Shown: positions 53,734 to 62,569, counted from the first letter of the stretch. The stretch is DNA of 64,000 nucleotides from Flavobacterium lipolyticum (GCF_020905335.1 NZ_JAJJMN010000001.1:496001-560000), one strand, 5' to 3'. The notes: generated by a model not told the origin, from the sequence alone. A program made the numbers and translations.

Positions 53734-53945
53734 TCTATATTTGATAACCTTTTTTTTAAAGCGGATTAAAATCCGCTCCTACAAAATGCGTCGAGCCAAT
53801 GGCTCTTTGTCTTAACTATTAAAACTGTTCAGGCACATTATAAAATTCCGAAGGAATGACCAATATTGTAGCAATGGATTTTAATCCATTGAAAAATAAA
53901 TTCAACCCACAAAAAAGTTCCATAGGAACGATACATGTATTAAAT
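53734..53945. repeat. Dispersed hairpin-rich intergenic repeat
   Basis: AGCGGATTAAAATCCGCT, GAGCCAATGGCTC, AATTCCGAAGGAAT, CAATGGATTTTAATCCATTG and GTTCCATAGGAAC are five small palindromes in a row. There is no gene between ctaA and the LytTR regulator. Confidence 0.82.
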
Positions 53946-53949
53946 AAGT

Positions 53950-54717
53950 TTACCCCAGCCAGTTTTTAAAGTCCTGTACTTTCTCGCGGCTCACAATTAC
54001 CTCATCCTCTTTATAAGTAGGTAAAATTACCTTTAGCCGTGAATTGGTATATACCTGAATTTCTTTTATCGCGGTAAGCGGAACAATGAATTTTCGGCTA
54101 ACGCGAAAGAAATCTTTTTTATCGATTTCCTGCTCCAGGATTTCCAAAGTCGAATCAATTAAATAATTTCGATTATCAAAAGTATGAATATAGGTTCCTT
54201 TATTTTCACTAAAGAAACACTCAATTTCGTCTGTGGTAATAACCTTTAAGTGCTGTCCGATTTTAACTGTAAATCGTTTTTTATAATTCTTTTCAAAGGG
54301 GTTTGACAACATTTGACGAATTTGTTCAAAATCAAGTTGCAAATTTGAATTTTCTGAACTTGTTTTTGGTAATCTGGTTCTGAATTTTGCAACAGCAACT
54401 TCCAGATCATCTTCATCAATGGGTTTTAAAAGATAATCGATACTGTTTAATTTAAATGCTTTTAAAGCATATTCATCATAAGCCGTGGTAAAAATAATGG
54501 CGCTCTGAATATTTATTTTTTCGAAAATTTCAAACGATAAACCATCAGACAATTGAATATCCAGAAATATGAGATCCGGATGTTCGTTATTTTCAAACCA
54601 ATAAACGGATTCTTCAACAGAATGTAACATGGTCTTTACAGCAATATCTAACTTTTCGAGTTTTCGTTGTAGTAATCTTGCCGCCGGTTTTTCGTCTTCT
54701 ATAATTAATGTGGTCAT
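53950..54717 (-). CDS. LytTR family response regulator
   Basis: The 255-residue protein has a receiver domain with phosphoacceptor Asp53 in HPDLIFLDIQLSDG and the conserved Lys in YLLKPID (about residue 98). A C-terminal LytTR DNA-binding domain follows (about residues 155-253, FTVKIGQHLKVITTDEIECF and FRVSRKFIVPL). It pairs with the kinase at 56467-57825, the usual LytS/LytR arrangement. It is the last gene of the minus-strand cluster and follows five 2TM genes. Confidence 0.93.
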   Translation of the reverse strand: MTTLIIEDEKPAARLLQRKLEKLDIAVKTMLHSVEESVYWFENNEHPDLIFLDIQLSDGLSFEIFEKINIQSAIIFTTAYDEYALKAFKLNSIDYLLKPIDEDDLEVAVAKFRTRLPKTSSENSNLQLDFEQIRQMLSNPFEKNYKKRFTVKIGQHLKVITTDEIECFFSENKGTYIHTFDNRNYLIDSTLEILEQEIDKKDFFRVSRKFIVPLTAIKEIQVYTNSRLKVILPTYKEDEVIVSREKVQDFKNWLG

Positions 54718-54753
54718 TTTGTAAGATGCAAAAATTAAAAATTCAGTTTAAAA

Positions 54754-55122
54754 TTACTTCCATTTATTTTTATTTTCAGCCTCTTTCTTCATTATTTTTT
54801 GAATTTTCTTTTGCTCCCAATCCCTATTGAAAAAAACATCAGGGCCAAAAACGGAAATTCCATGAATCACTAAAGCAATCCCCCAAAAAAATGCAGTCGA
54901 GTAAATTTCCCAATCACGGAATCCTCTAATGACAAAATGATCTCCTATATAACTTTGATTCAGACTTGAAACAATGATGATAATGTTCACCAATATATAA
55001 ACTCTTAAATGCGAATAAAAGCCTTTAATTCTTTTTACTTTTTTATATGCCAAATTGAAACTTTCGTCTGTACTAAACTCATGTGAATACTCTTCGTACA
55101 TCTGTCTTCTAAACTGTCCCAT
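54754..55122 (-). CDS. 2TM domain protein
   Basis: The 122-residue protein belongs to the 2TM family: YKKVKRIKGFYSHLRVYILVN (start of first helix), a second helix around STAFFWGIALVIHGISVF, and the C-terminal DWEQKKIQKIMKKE. Two membrane helices (about residues 38-58 and 74-94) are followed by a charged tail. The function of this small family is unknown. It is the last of the 2TM array and is nearest the regulator. Confidence 0.9.
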   Translation of the reverse strand: MGQFRRQMYEEYSHEFSTDESFNLAYKKVKRIKGFYSHLRVYILVNIIIIVSSLNQSYIGDHFVIRGFRDWEIYSTAFFWGIALVIHGISVFGPDVFFNRDWEQKKIQKIMKKEAENKNKWK

Positions 55123-55140
55123 ATTATTTTGATTTAAAAA

Positions 55141-55512
55141 TTATTGCCATTTTTTATTATTGTTCTGTGCCTCTCTCTCCATATACTTTTGGATCTTTTT
55201 TTGTTCCCATTCACTGCTGAAAAAAATATCAGGGCCAAATACGGTAAAAGCATGAATGCCTAAAGCTACTCCCCAGCATATCGCTGTCGAATAGGTACGC
55301 CAGTCTAACAATCCGTTTTCATAAACACTATGGCTGAAATAATCTCTGTTTAAATTAGAAACTATAATAATGGCATTCACAATCAAATACACTTTTAAGT
55401 GCGTGTAAAAACCTTTGATTTTTTTCACTTTTCTGTAGGCTAAATTATAGTTTTCGTCTGTACTAATTTCATCCCTGAAAGCTTCATACCTGTCTCTTCT
55501 ATATCGTCTCAT
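55141..55512 (-). CDS. 2TM domain protein
   Basis: The 123-residue protein is clearly the nearest paralog of the next downstream 2TM protein, sharing an Arg-rich front and STDE-x-NLAY-K-VK-IKGFY. The first helix is around YLIVNAIIIVSNLN and the second around STAICWGVALGIHAFTVFGPD. The tail EWEQKKIQKYMERE repeats the family ending. The 18-bp gap suggests co-transcription. Confidence 0.9.
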   Translation of the reverse strand: MRRYRRDRYEAFRDEISTDENYNLAYRKVKKIKGFYTHLKVYLIVNAIIIVSNLNRDYFSHSVYENGLLDWRTYSTAICWGVALGIHAFTVFGPDIFFSSEWEQKKIQKYMEREAQNNNKKWQ

Positions 55513-55522
55513 TTTACTATAA

Positions 55523-55840
55523 TCATTGCCATTTATTTTTATTCTCTCTCTCTTTTTCCATCAGTTCTTTGATCTTTTTCTCTTCCCAGTCTTTTCCGAG
55601 AACCGGAAACACTTTAAAGACTTTCAAACCGTGAAAAACCACTCCAACTCCCCACCACATTAAGGGCCAGTAAAACCATAAATGTCTTGGTGATGTATAA
55701 AGATTGATAAAAATCAGAACCAGATTTACAATAACGTATGCCGTTAGATTGCCATAGAAACCTTTGATTTCCTCCACTCTCTTTTTTGCGAGGTAATATT
55801 TATCCTCTTCATTCAAATCTACTTCCATGATTACTCCCAT
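55523..55840 (-). CDS. 2TM domain protein
   Basis: The 105-residue protein has VEEIKGFYGNLTAYVIVNLVL, then PRHLWFYWPLMWWGVGVVFHGL and the tail DWEEKKIKELMEKE. It is the shortest member. Its start overlaps the previous gene's end by 10 bp and it may start at a later Met (MEVDLNEEDKYY) four residues in. Confidence 0.9.
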   Translation of the reverse strand: MGVIMEVDLNEEDKYYLAKKRVEEIKGFYGNLTAYVIVNLVLIFINLYTSPRHLWFYWPLMWWGVGVVFHGLKVFKVFPVLGKDWEEKKIKELMEKERENKNKWQ

Positions 55841-56160
55841 TTTTGTTTTTTTTCCTTTTTCTCTAAAATGCTTTTCATTTTACGCTCTTCCCATTCTTCT
55901 CCAAAAATTTTAAAAGAAGCGAATATCTCTATTGCCGATACTACAAAAACAGTAGTCCAAATACACATGACAAATCCGTTCAGATATTGTACAGGAAAAA
56001 TATTAAGCGGAAGCCCAAAATAATCTTTTAAAATATAAAGTATAAGACCTGCACTATAGAAAATCACATGAGTGTAAAAAGCCTTTAACTTCACCACCTT
56101 TTTACTTGCCATCTTTTGAAGTTCAAAATCTTCCTGTTCTTTATTAAAATTAGTTTCCAT
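55831..56160 (-). CDS. 2TM domain protein, diverged
   Basis: The 109-residue form from the ATG at 56160 (METNFNKEQEDF) is preferred. An ATG at 56253 would overlap the upstream gene by about 100 bp. The two helices (THVIFYSAGLILYIL and GFVMCIWTTVFVVSAIEIF) lack the WGxGVxIHG motif of the others, but the tail EWEERKMKSILEKK is conserved. Confidence 0.82.
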   Translation of the reverse strand: METNFNKEQEDFELQKMASKKVVKLKAFYTHVIFYSAGLILYILKDYFGLPLNIFPVQYLNGFVMCIWTTVFVVSAIEIFASFKIFGEEWEERKMKSILEKKEKKQKWE

Positions 56161-56464
56161 AATTATTTTTAGATTTGCTGGTTCTTTCTTTTTCCAAAAT
56201 TTCTTTGATTTTCTTCTCCTCCCAGTCTTTACTGAAAAATGGCGGGATATCAAACACTGTCAGTCCATGAATGACTACTCCTACTCCCCAACCCAAAACG
56301 CACCAGACAAACCATAAATATTCGGGCGAGGTTATAAGATTTACGGCTATCACAATAATGTTTACCAGTATAAAAACCGCCAGGTGCTCGTAAAACTCTC
56401 TAATTTCTTTTACTTTTTTCTTGGCCTGATAAAAACGTTCTGCTTCAATAAAATCCTTTTCCAT
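56150..56464 (-). CDS. 2TM domain protein
   Basis: I use the ATG at 56464 (MEKDFIEAERFYQAKK), giving 104 residues. The upstream start at 56530 would lie in the preceding kinase frame. It has VKEIREFYEHLAVFILVN, YLWFVWCVLGWGVGVVIHGLTVF and the tail DWEEKKIKEILEKE. It starts 3 bp after the stop of the kinase gene and its own stop overlaps the next start. Confidence 0.88.
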   Translation of the reverse strand: MEKDFIEAERFYQAKKKVKEIREFYEHLAVFILVNIIVIAVNLITSPEYLWFVWCVLGWGVGVVIHGLTVFDIPPFFSKDWEEKKIKEILEKERTSKSKNNYGN

Positions 56465-56466
56465 GG

Positions 56467-57825
56467 CTACTTCCAGTTTTTTTGTTTGTTTTCCCGTTCC
56501 AGAATCTCTCTTATTTTTCGTTCTTCCCAATCTGAGCTGTACCCAAATACTTTAAAAGCATGCATGACAACCCCAAACCCCCAGCCTAAAGCCGAGAACC
56601 AAAACCACTGAAATCCAGGAGAATACCTCAAATTTATAAAAATTAAAAATGGTATCACACAACAATATGAAATTACGTTACCGTAAAAACCTTTTAGTTC
56701 TTCTACTCTTTTCTTAGCTCTGAAATAAGCTTTATTTTCGTCGCTATATTCTGCACTTGTTTCCATGACTGTAATTTGTTTGGTTAAAATTGGAATTTTA
56801 ACGGTGAAATTTTCTTCGTTTTGTTCAATCAGAACTTTTCTGTTAGTTACAATTGAATATCGGTTCACAATGTTCTGCAATCCTACTCCCTGCCTGTCCT
56901 GCAAAACTTCTTTCTTCTGAAAATCATTTTGTATCGCCAGATAATCTCCCTCTACAAAAATCCTGATATGCAAAGGTTTTTGCTCGCTAACGATATTGTG
57001 TTTTACTGTATTCTCTAATAAAAGCTGCAAGGATAGCGGAACTACTTTTGCATCGGGATTGATATTGCTCGTTGGTAATTCATAAAACAAACTGTTCTCG
57101 AATCGCATTTTAAGCAAATTCATATAGGTTTTAGCAAACGACAGTTCATCTTCAACAGAAACCAGCTCCTTGTCTTTTTGCTCTAAAACGTAGCGATAGA
57201 TTTTAGATAAAGAGGTCGTAAATCGTTGTGCATTATCCGGATTTTCTTCGATTAAAGAACTAAGAACGTTTAAACTGTTAAAAAGAAAATGCGGGTCTAT
57301 TTGATTTTTTAAACTTTCGAATTTTGCATTGGCCGTTCCTGCAATAATCTTTTGCTGTGTTACTTCAAATTTGGATGCCTGTTTCCACTTCACCATAAAG
57401 CTTCGGGCCTGCATGAAAGTTGATACTCCGAGAGACAGAATCACATAAAAAAGGTGTGCCCAAATCATTCTTTCACTAAAAAACTGATCCGGCGGAAGGT
57501 CCTGAACAAATACACAAACAACATAATTGATTCCCAAAACAACCGGAACGGTATACAATATGGTAATCAAAATTCCGTAGTACACCCTTAGATTGGTTTG
57601 TTCCAGCCAATCCCATTTTTTATCTAAAAGAACGTTAATAAATCCGTTACCAAAGCCCAATCCAAAAGAGTAAAGGCAGCTTATCCCGAAGGTTAGTAAT
57701 ACATTTTCAATATTTAAATCGGTACCAAGAAAGGCACAGAATAAAATGGTAAAGACCATAGAAATCTTGAAACACATAATTGTTCCACTTTTTAAATCAG
57801 CAAATGAGTTTCTATGATCTTTCAT
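56467..57825 (-). CDS. LytS-like histidine kinase with C-terminal 2TM domain
   Basis: The 452-residue protein has four or five N-terminal membrane helices (about residues 15-145). A His_kinase domain follows with the phospho-His in KNQIDPHFLFNSLNVLSS (H179), and an N-box LLLENTVKHN (268-277) with G-box GVGLQNIV. Residues 354-452 then form a complete 2TM domain with YGNVISYCCVIPFLIFINL, LGWGFGVVMHAFKVFG and the tail DWEERKIREILERE. An ATG at 56766 (Met354) could also start the 2TM part alone. The partner is the LytTR regulator at 53950. Confidence 0.93.
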   Translation of the reverse strand: MKDHRNSFADLKSGTIMCFKISMVFTILFCAFLGTDLNIENVLLTFGISCLYSFGLGFGNGFINVLLDKKWDWLEQTNLRVYYGILITILYTVPVVLGINYVVCVFVQDLPPDQFFSERMIWAHLFYVILSLGVSTFMQARSFMVKWKQASKFEVTQQKIIAGTANAKFESLKNQIDPHFLFNSLNVLSSLIEENPDNAQRFTTSLSKIYRYVLEQKDKELVSVEDELSFAKTYMNLLKMRFENSLFYELPTSNINPDAKVVPLSLQLLLENTVKHNIVSEQKPLHIRIFVEGDYLAIQNDFQKKEVLQDRQGVGLQNIVNRYSIVTNRKVLIEQNEENFTVKIPILTKQITVMETSAEYSDENKAYFRAKKRVEELKGFYGNVISYCCVIPFLIFINLRYSPGFQWFWFSALGWGFGVVMHAFKVFGYSSDWEERKIREILERENKQKNWK

Positions 57826-57846
57826 TCTATTCTGTTGGTATTAAAT

Positions 57847-58470
57847 TTATTTTTTACAATTCTTTTGTGTTTCCAAAGCTCTTTCTAGTCCCCATTTTGG
57901 AGAAAAAGGTGTCGCTGGTTTAAAAGTAGCAAAAAGTTCGACAGCTTTATCCACTTGTGCACATAACGGTTTGGTATCAACCCCTGACCATTTTGCTCCT
58001 CCAATCTGATAATCCGCTTCACCAAAAACAATTCTCGGATTATTCGGGTCTATCGCTTTTCCTTTTGCATAAGCTTCCATCACCTTAGCCGAATATTTCA
58101 TTCCGTTTGTCATTGGATCAGCTACTACCCAGGCTGTATAGATTAAAGCCTGCATCGCATAAAGCTCGGCATTATTTTGATCTTTAATAAATTCTGTATC
58201 CAGTGCATCTTGCGCTTTCGTCAGCAACAAATCGATTTTCGTTTTATCTTTTTCAGAAAATGCTGCTGTAGTATTGATTAAGGCTACATAGTAATTTGGC
58301 AAATAACTGTTTTTTTCTGCTGCAGCAATTCTCTCAAACATAGCCGAAGCTTCCGTATTTTTTCCTTCTTTCCAAAGCCCGAAAGCTTTTCCCATTCCTT
58401 GTTCAAATTGTGTTTGTGCCGAAGTTAGCAATACGGTAAATAATGCGATTGTGGTAATAATTCTTTTCAT
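57847..58470 (-). CDS. Secreted protein of unknown function in the kinase operon
   Basis: The 207-residue product has a signal peptide (cleavage near residue 19, LLTSAQ). Helical repeats reminiscent of tetratricopeptides follow (GKAFGLWKEGKNTEASAMFERI). The conserved phrases MQALIYTAWVVADPMTNGMKYS and FGEADYQIGGAKW mark a Bacteroidota family lacking a clear function. It starts 21 bp before the kinase gene in transcription order, suggesting co-expression. Confidence 0.75.
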   Translation of the reverse strand: MKRIITTIALFTVLLTSAQTQFEQGMGKAFGLWKEGKNTEASAMFERIAAAEKNSYLPNYYVALINTTAAFSEKDKTKIDLLLTKAQDALDTEFIKDQNNAELYAMQALIYTAWVVADPMTNGMKYSAKVMEAYAKGKAIDPNNPRIVFGEADYQIGGAKWSGVDTKPLCAQVDKAVELFATFKPATPFSPKWGLERALETQKNCKK

Positions 58471-58513
58471 TTTGATAGTGTTAAATTGGTTACTGTTTTT
58501 AGTTTTAGATGTT

Positions 58514-58921
58514 TTAAAATACGATGTTAACTTTTGAATCGTTGTTTACGCTAAATTTAGCATCGTTATAGATTGGAGGTCCCATAAATCCTTTGGCATT
58601 ATTCGAACAGGCATAATCTTCAGAAGGAATTCCCATCATATTGCGGTCCAGTTTTCCGTTGCTGTTTTCGTCATGATAAGTCGAGATTCCGTATTCTCCT
58701 TTGGGAACCCCAACAAAAGTTACCGTAGCTTCATTATTTTTAATTTCGGAAACTATGCTTTTGTAAGTCGTTTTAAGAAATGTTGTATCGGAATTGTACA
58801 AACCTACTCTAACAGTTCCTTTATTGTTTTTCAAACCTGAAACAGCAACTGTAAGGTTTACATTCTGCGCAGATAACAAACTGCAGATAAACAGCATAAG
58901 TAAAGTGATAATTTTGACCAT
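58514..58921 (-). CDS. DUF2141 domain protein, secreted
   Basis: The 135-residue protein has a signal peptide (to about residue 18, SLLSAQ) and the DUF2141 core: VAVSGLKNNKGTVRVGLYNS and ISTYHDENSNGKLDRNMMGIPSEDY. The DENSNGKLD segment resembles a calcium-binding loop. Its function is unknown. It sits 43 bp before the next gene in the kinase operon and after the TonB receptor. Confidence 0.9.
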   Translation of the reverse strand: MVKIITLLMLFICSLLSAQNVNLTVAVSGLKNNKGTVRVGLYNSDTTFLKTTYKSIVSEIKNNEATVTFVGVPKGEYGISTYHDENSNGKLDRNMMGIPSEDYACSNNAKGFMGPPIYNDAKFSVNNDSKVNIVF

Positions 58922-59262
58922 GATTTCTTTTTTTAAGGTTCTAAATGACTAAAACTCTGATTTTTTCTGATGATGATTAAAACTCTTTTTTTTTTAGGTT
59001 CAAAGATTCAGGGTGACAAAAGGCTCAAAGGTTTTGATTTTGTAATTCTTAACCTCTCTCTCTATTCCTTTTAATTTATACTTCAAAAGTATATCGGATT
59101 TTATTCTTTTAAAATTAAATGATACCGAGTTGTTGATTTTGATGACTGAATTGTTTTTTTTTGAGGTACTAAGGTTCTGAGAGACTAAGGTACTAAGGTT
59201 TCTTCTAAATAGCTCAGTGTCATAAGTATCTTAGTACCTTAGTCTCTCAGAACCTCAGCAAC
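58922..59262. repeat. Gene-free spacer with CTTAG-class inverted repeat
   Basis: A perfect 26-bp inverted repeat (59172-59197 with 59230-59255, core GAGAGACTAAGGTACTAAG) encloses 32 bp. It lies just downstream of the TonB receptor stop. It could terminate the receptor transcript and separate it from DUF2141. The rest is AT-rich and shows no gene. Confidence 0.85.
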
Positions 59263-61422
59263 TTAGAGATTCTTCAACTGATTCTCATTCTTATTCTGAC
59301 TAATGGTCCAGAAGAAACCAACGAAGAAAAAGCGATCGGCGGTTGGTATCACGGCTTGTCTGTTGTAAACTCCGTTGGTATCGGGATTCCTTGCATAATC
59401 ATATCCAAAAACATTTTGAGTTCCCAATACATTTGAAACAGAGAAATACAGAATTTTTTGAGTGGTTAACAAATAAGCCCAGTTGAAGCTCAAACTATTA
59501 TATGCTTTTGTTCTTCCATTCATAAACTGCGTCTGATTTGGATCATTGTACGGACGTCCGGAGCTGAAACTGTTAGTAAAACCAATCTGAGATTTCCAAT
59601 CGGTAATAAAATATTTGGTTACGACAGACAGGGTATGATGAGCCACAAAACTAGGAGTTACCATCGCTGGAAAATTCTTGTACTGTCTCTCTGAATCGAT
59701 ATAAGAATAAGAAATCCAGTACTCCAGGTTTTTATGCAGATTGCTGTCTCTCCAAAACAAATCCAATCCTTTTGCATAACCCGAACCGTTGTTGTTGAAA
59801 ACCGAATTATACTGAATTTCTCTCGTATTGTATTGTACTAAATTGCTATAGTCTTTATAGTAGGCCTCTGCTCTAAAAGTTTGCCCCGGTTTGGTGAACT
59901 GATAATTTAAGATATAATGTCTCGCTTTTTCACTTTCAAACTGATGGTATTTGGAGTATTTAATATAATCAACTACTGGTGTCTGCGTAAAATCTCCGTA
60001 AGCAAATGAAAACTGACTGGTTTTTGAAATTTTATAAGCCAGAGAAGCTCTTGGTGCAATGTTGGTTTCGTTCAGCAAACTGTTATTTGAAAGTCGGAAA
60101 CCTACTTTTGCAGCCAGTTTTTTCGAGAATAGAATATCTCCTTCGGTGTAAAAAGCGGCAATATTAGAATCATAGCCATTTGCCGTTTTTATAGTATTAT
60201 TATCCGTAAAATTTTCATTAAACTTTGTGATGAAATAATCGGCTCCAAATGACAACTTGAAATAATTCGAGATGTTTTTTCTCAATTTTAATTTTAGCTG
60301 TGCTGCATTTTCATTGTTGTCTACATCATTAATATCAAACTTAATTTTGTTTTTGCTGTATCCGTAACTAACTCCAGATGTGAGTTGCCAACCTGTTCCA
60401 AAATCTCCTTTATAAGAGGCATTCAGATAAAAGTTATTGTTGTCCAGATCCGTTCGGATAGGATTAGCGAAATTGACATTTTTCTGATTCAAATCGAATT
60501 TCTCTGCATCAAAAGCAGCGTAGAATTTAAAAATTCCTCTCTCAAAATTATAGCGATATACAGCTTCCCCTCCCAAAGACTGATACGGATTATTCCAATC
60601 TACGTTTTGCGGAATTACAGCCTGGTAAGGTGCCAGATTAATATAATTGGTATTGATACTGAACGAGCTTTTTTTCCATTTTTGAGTATTCCCTACTCCT
60701 AAACCCACAGTCATTAAAGCAATATCCGTTTTATTCTGATCCGGTTCATCCTGAGTGTTTAGCAACAAAACACTTGATAAAGCTTCGCCATATTCTGCGG
60801 AATATCCTCCGGTTGAAAACGCAATTCCGCTAAACAAAAATGGAGAGAATCGGCTTCGGGTGGGTAAATTATTAGTCGTTGCGCCATAAGGCTGTGCTAC
60901 ACGAAGTCCGTCTACAAAAGTTTGTGTTTCGCTTGCCTCCCCTCCACGAACAAATAAACGTCCATCTTCGCCAACACTTTGTGTTCCCGGTAAAGTTTGT
61001 AAAGCTGCAATAATGTTTCCCGCTGATCCGGCAGTAGTCACAATATCCAGAGGTTTTAAAACTGAAACTCTTGCTTTATCACCTGATTCTAATGTTCCTG
61101 CAGTAATAACAACGGCGTCAAGTGCATTTACATTCTCTCTTAGTTTTACCGTTTGATCTTTATAATTGGTAACATCTATTTCCTGTTTGAAAGTTTCGAA
61201 AAGCAAAAAACTCACTACCAAAAATTTATTTCCTTTTTCACTGGTTTCAAATGAAAAACTACCATCTTCAGCACTTGTCGCTCCGTCATAAGTTCCGTCT
61301 ATGTAAATATTAGCGCCCTGAACCGGCTTTCCTTTTTGATCAACCACTTTTCCTGAAATCGTATTCTGGGCAAAAGTAAAAATGGTAAAGAATAATAAAA
61401 TAAAAGTAATTTTGGTTTTCAT
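59263..61422 (-). CDS. TonB-dependent outer-membrane receptor with carboxypeptidase-regulatory domain
   Basis: The 719-residue protein has a signal peptide (to about residue 19). A CarboxypepD_reg-like beta sandwich follows (VVDQKGKPVQGANIYIDGTY, about residues 22-100). The TonB plug has LDAVVITAG and DGRLFVRGGEASETQTFVDG, and a C-terminal barrel completes the protein. It lacks a SusD partner, so it is not a classical SusCD pair. Ligand unknown. Its last codons overlap the repeat cluster downstream. A TACATTTG -7 element precedes it. Confidence 0.93.
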   Translation of the reverse strand: MKTKITFILLFFTIFTFAQNTISGKVVDQKGKPVQGANIYIDGTYDGATSAEDGSFSFETSEKGNKFLVVSFLLFETFKQEIDVTNYKDQTVKLRENVNALDAVVITAGTLESGDKARVSVLKPLDIVTTAGSAGNIIAALQTLPGTQSVGEDGRLFVRGGEASETQTFVDGLRVAQPYGATTNNLPTRSRFSPFLFSGIAFSTGGYSAEYGEALSSVLLLNTQDEPDQNKTDIALMTVGLGVGNTQKWKKSSFSINTNYINLAPYQAVIPQNVDWNNPYQSLGGEAVYRYNFERGIFKFYAAFDAEKFDLNQKNVNFANPIRTDLDNNNFYLNASYKGDFGTGWQLTSGVSYGYSKNKIKFDINDVDNNENAAQLKLKLRKNISNYFKLSFGADYFITKFNENFTDNNTIKTANGYDSNIAAFYTEGDILFSKKLAAKVGFRLSNNSLLNETNIAPRASLAYKISKTSQFSFAYGDFTQTPVVDYIKYSKYHQFESEKARHYILNYQFTKPGQTFRAEAYYKDYSNLVQYNTREIQYNSVFNNNGSGYAKGLDLFWRDSNLHKNLEYWISYSYIDSERQYKNFPAMVTPSFVAHHTLSVVTKYFITDWKSQIGFTNSFSSGRPYNDPNQTQFMNGRTKAYNSLSFNWAYLLTTQKILYFSVSNVLGTQNVFGYDYARNPDTNGVYNRQAVIPTADRFFFVGFFWTISQNKNENQLKNL

Positions 61423-61442
61423 GATTTTGGTTTTTGATAGAG

Positions 61443-61450
61443 CAAATGTA
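61443..61450 (-). promoter_or_regulatory. -7 promoter element of the TonB receptor
   Basis: On the minus strand this reads TACATTTG, a perfect TAnnTTTG match 21 bp before the start codon. Confidence 0.62.
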
Positions 61451-61559
61451 TTTTAACATTTCCTGTTAAAAAATATTAAATAACCCAATTGTAGAATTTT
61501 AAGGATGAGTTGTAAATATCTAATTTGTATCTTAGCTATGAATTCTAAAATCTTCACTT

Positions 61560-62018
61560 ATGTCAGAAAGCAAAAGAATTTCAAATCTGTATCAATCCAT
61601 TTATAATGGTGATCCATGGCTGGAAGTTAACTTAACCAGAACTTTAGAAAATATAACTGCCGCACAGGCCTACCGGAAGATAAATCCTAACTTAAATACC
61701 ATTTGGGAAATTACCAACCATTTGATCCAATGGAGAAGAAACATTCTAAACCGTATGCAGGGAGAGACGGTAATAACGCCGGATCACAACTATTTTGTGC
61801 CTGTATTGGATCCATCAGAAGCGGCCTGGGAGCAATCACTTCAAAGTCTGGCAAAATCACAGGAAGCCTGGAGTACTTTCTTTCAGGATTTTGATGATGC
61901 CGATTTGGCTAAAATATATGTGCATAATGGTCATACTTATTATGAACATCTTCACGGAATTATTCAGCATGATGTGTATCATTTAGGACAAATTGTTATC
62001 TTGAAAAAACTTCTTTAA
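61560..62018 (+). CDS. DinB family protein
   Basis: The 152-residue protein matches the DinB/YfiT four-helix family, with metal-binding His in WEITNHLIQWRRN (about residues 45-57), HGIIQHDVYHLGQI (about residues 131-144) and AYRKINPN at the front. Such proteins often act as metal-dependent thiol transferases or hydrolases; this one's substrate is unknown. The following gene is 10 bp away. Confidence 0.9.
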   Translation: MSESKRISNLYQSIYNGDPWLEVNLTRTLENITAAQAYRKINPNLNTIWEITNHLIQWRRNILNRMQGETVITPDHNYFVPVLDPSEAAWEQSLQSLAKSQEAWSTFFQDFDDADLAKIYVHNGHTYYEHLHGIIQHDVYHLGQIVILKKLL

Positions 62019-62028
62019 AAATTTTATA

Positions 62029-62520
62029 ATGATTGATGAAAAATTAGATTACCGATGGCAGAAAATTAAAAATGGAAAACCTTTTCTTGCTATTATGAAT
62101 CTTGAAATCAGTAAAAACGATAATCAAAATGAAATCATAGAAGAATACGACGGTAAAGGCTGGGGCGGAATGGGCAATTTTGTAAGCATCCCAGCTAAAG
62201 ATGAACCTGGTAAAGCACATTTTAGAAATTGGAGAAAAGCAGTTATCAAGGGCCTCGAATTTGTTTTTTCTAAAACTGATACGAAATGGACTGTTAAGAT
62301 AAAAAAAGTAGAAGGACTAATTGCTACAGACACAAATCCTACAATTGTAGGCTATGCCGCTATATTAGCTTTTTGCAGACAAACTAATCTGGAACTGGAT
62401 TTTGATACCAGCCGCAAAATTGAAGATTTCACCTTCAAAAGCTGGGAAGTTAAAAATAGTGATATAAAAATTCCAAATTTTACAGATTTGAAATATGAAG
62501 ATGATGATTTCAATGAATAA
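62029..62520 (+). CDS. Conserved protein of unknown function
   Basis: I do not recognise this 163-residue protein. It is hydrophilic and has no signal peptide or membrane helix. The central part GKGWGGMGNFVSIPAKDEPG and the end IKIPNFTDLKYEDDDFNE are the most distinctive. It lies directly after the DinB gene and before a secreted YciI-like protein. Confidence 0.65.
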   Translation: MIDEKLDYRWQKIKNGKPFLAIMNLEISKNDNQNEIIEEYDGKGWGGMGNFVSIPAKDEPGKAHFRNWRKAVIKGLEFVFSKTDTKWTVKIKKVEGLIATDTNPTIVGYAAILAFCRQTNLELDFDTSRKIEDFTFKSWEVKNSDIKIPNFTDLKYEDDDFNE

Positions 62521-62569
62521 CGTCTCAAAGACTTCACAATATTTTACTGTAACTTTAAATTTTTCTCTC

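Noticed and set aside
56150..56530. Long form of the 2TM protein starting at 56530
   Set aside because: It would overlap the kinase gene by 64 bp with a hydrophilic extension absent in the paralogs; the ATG at 56464 fits the family.
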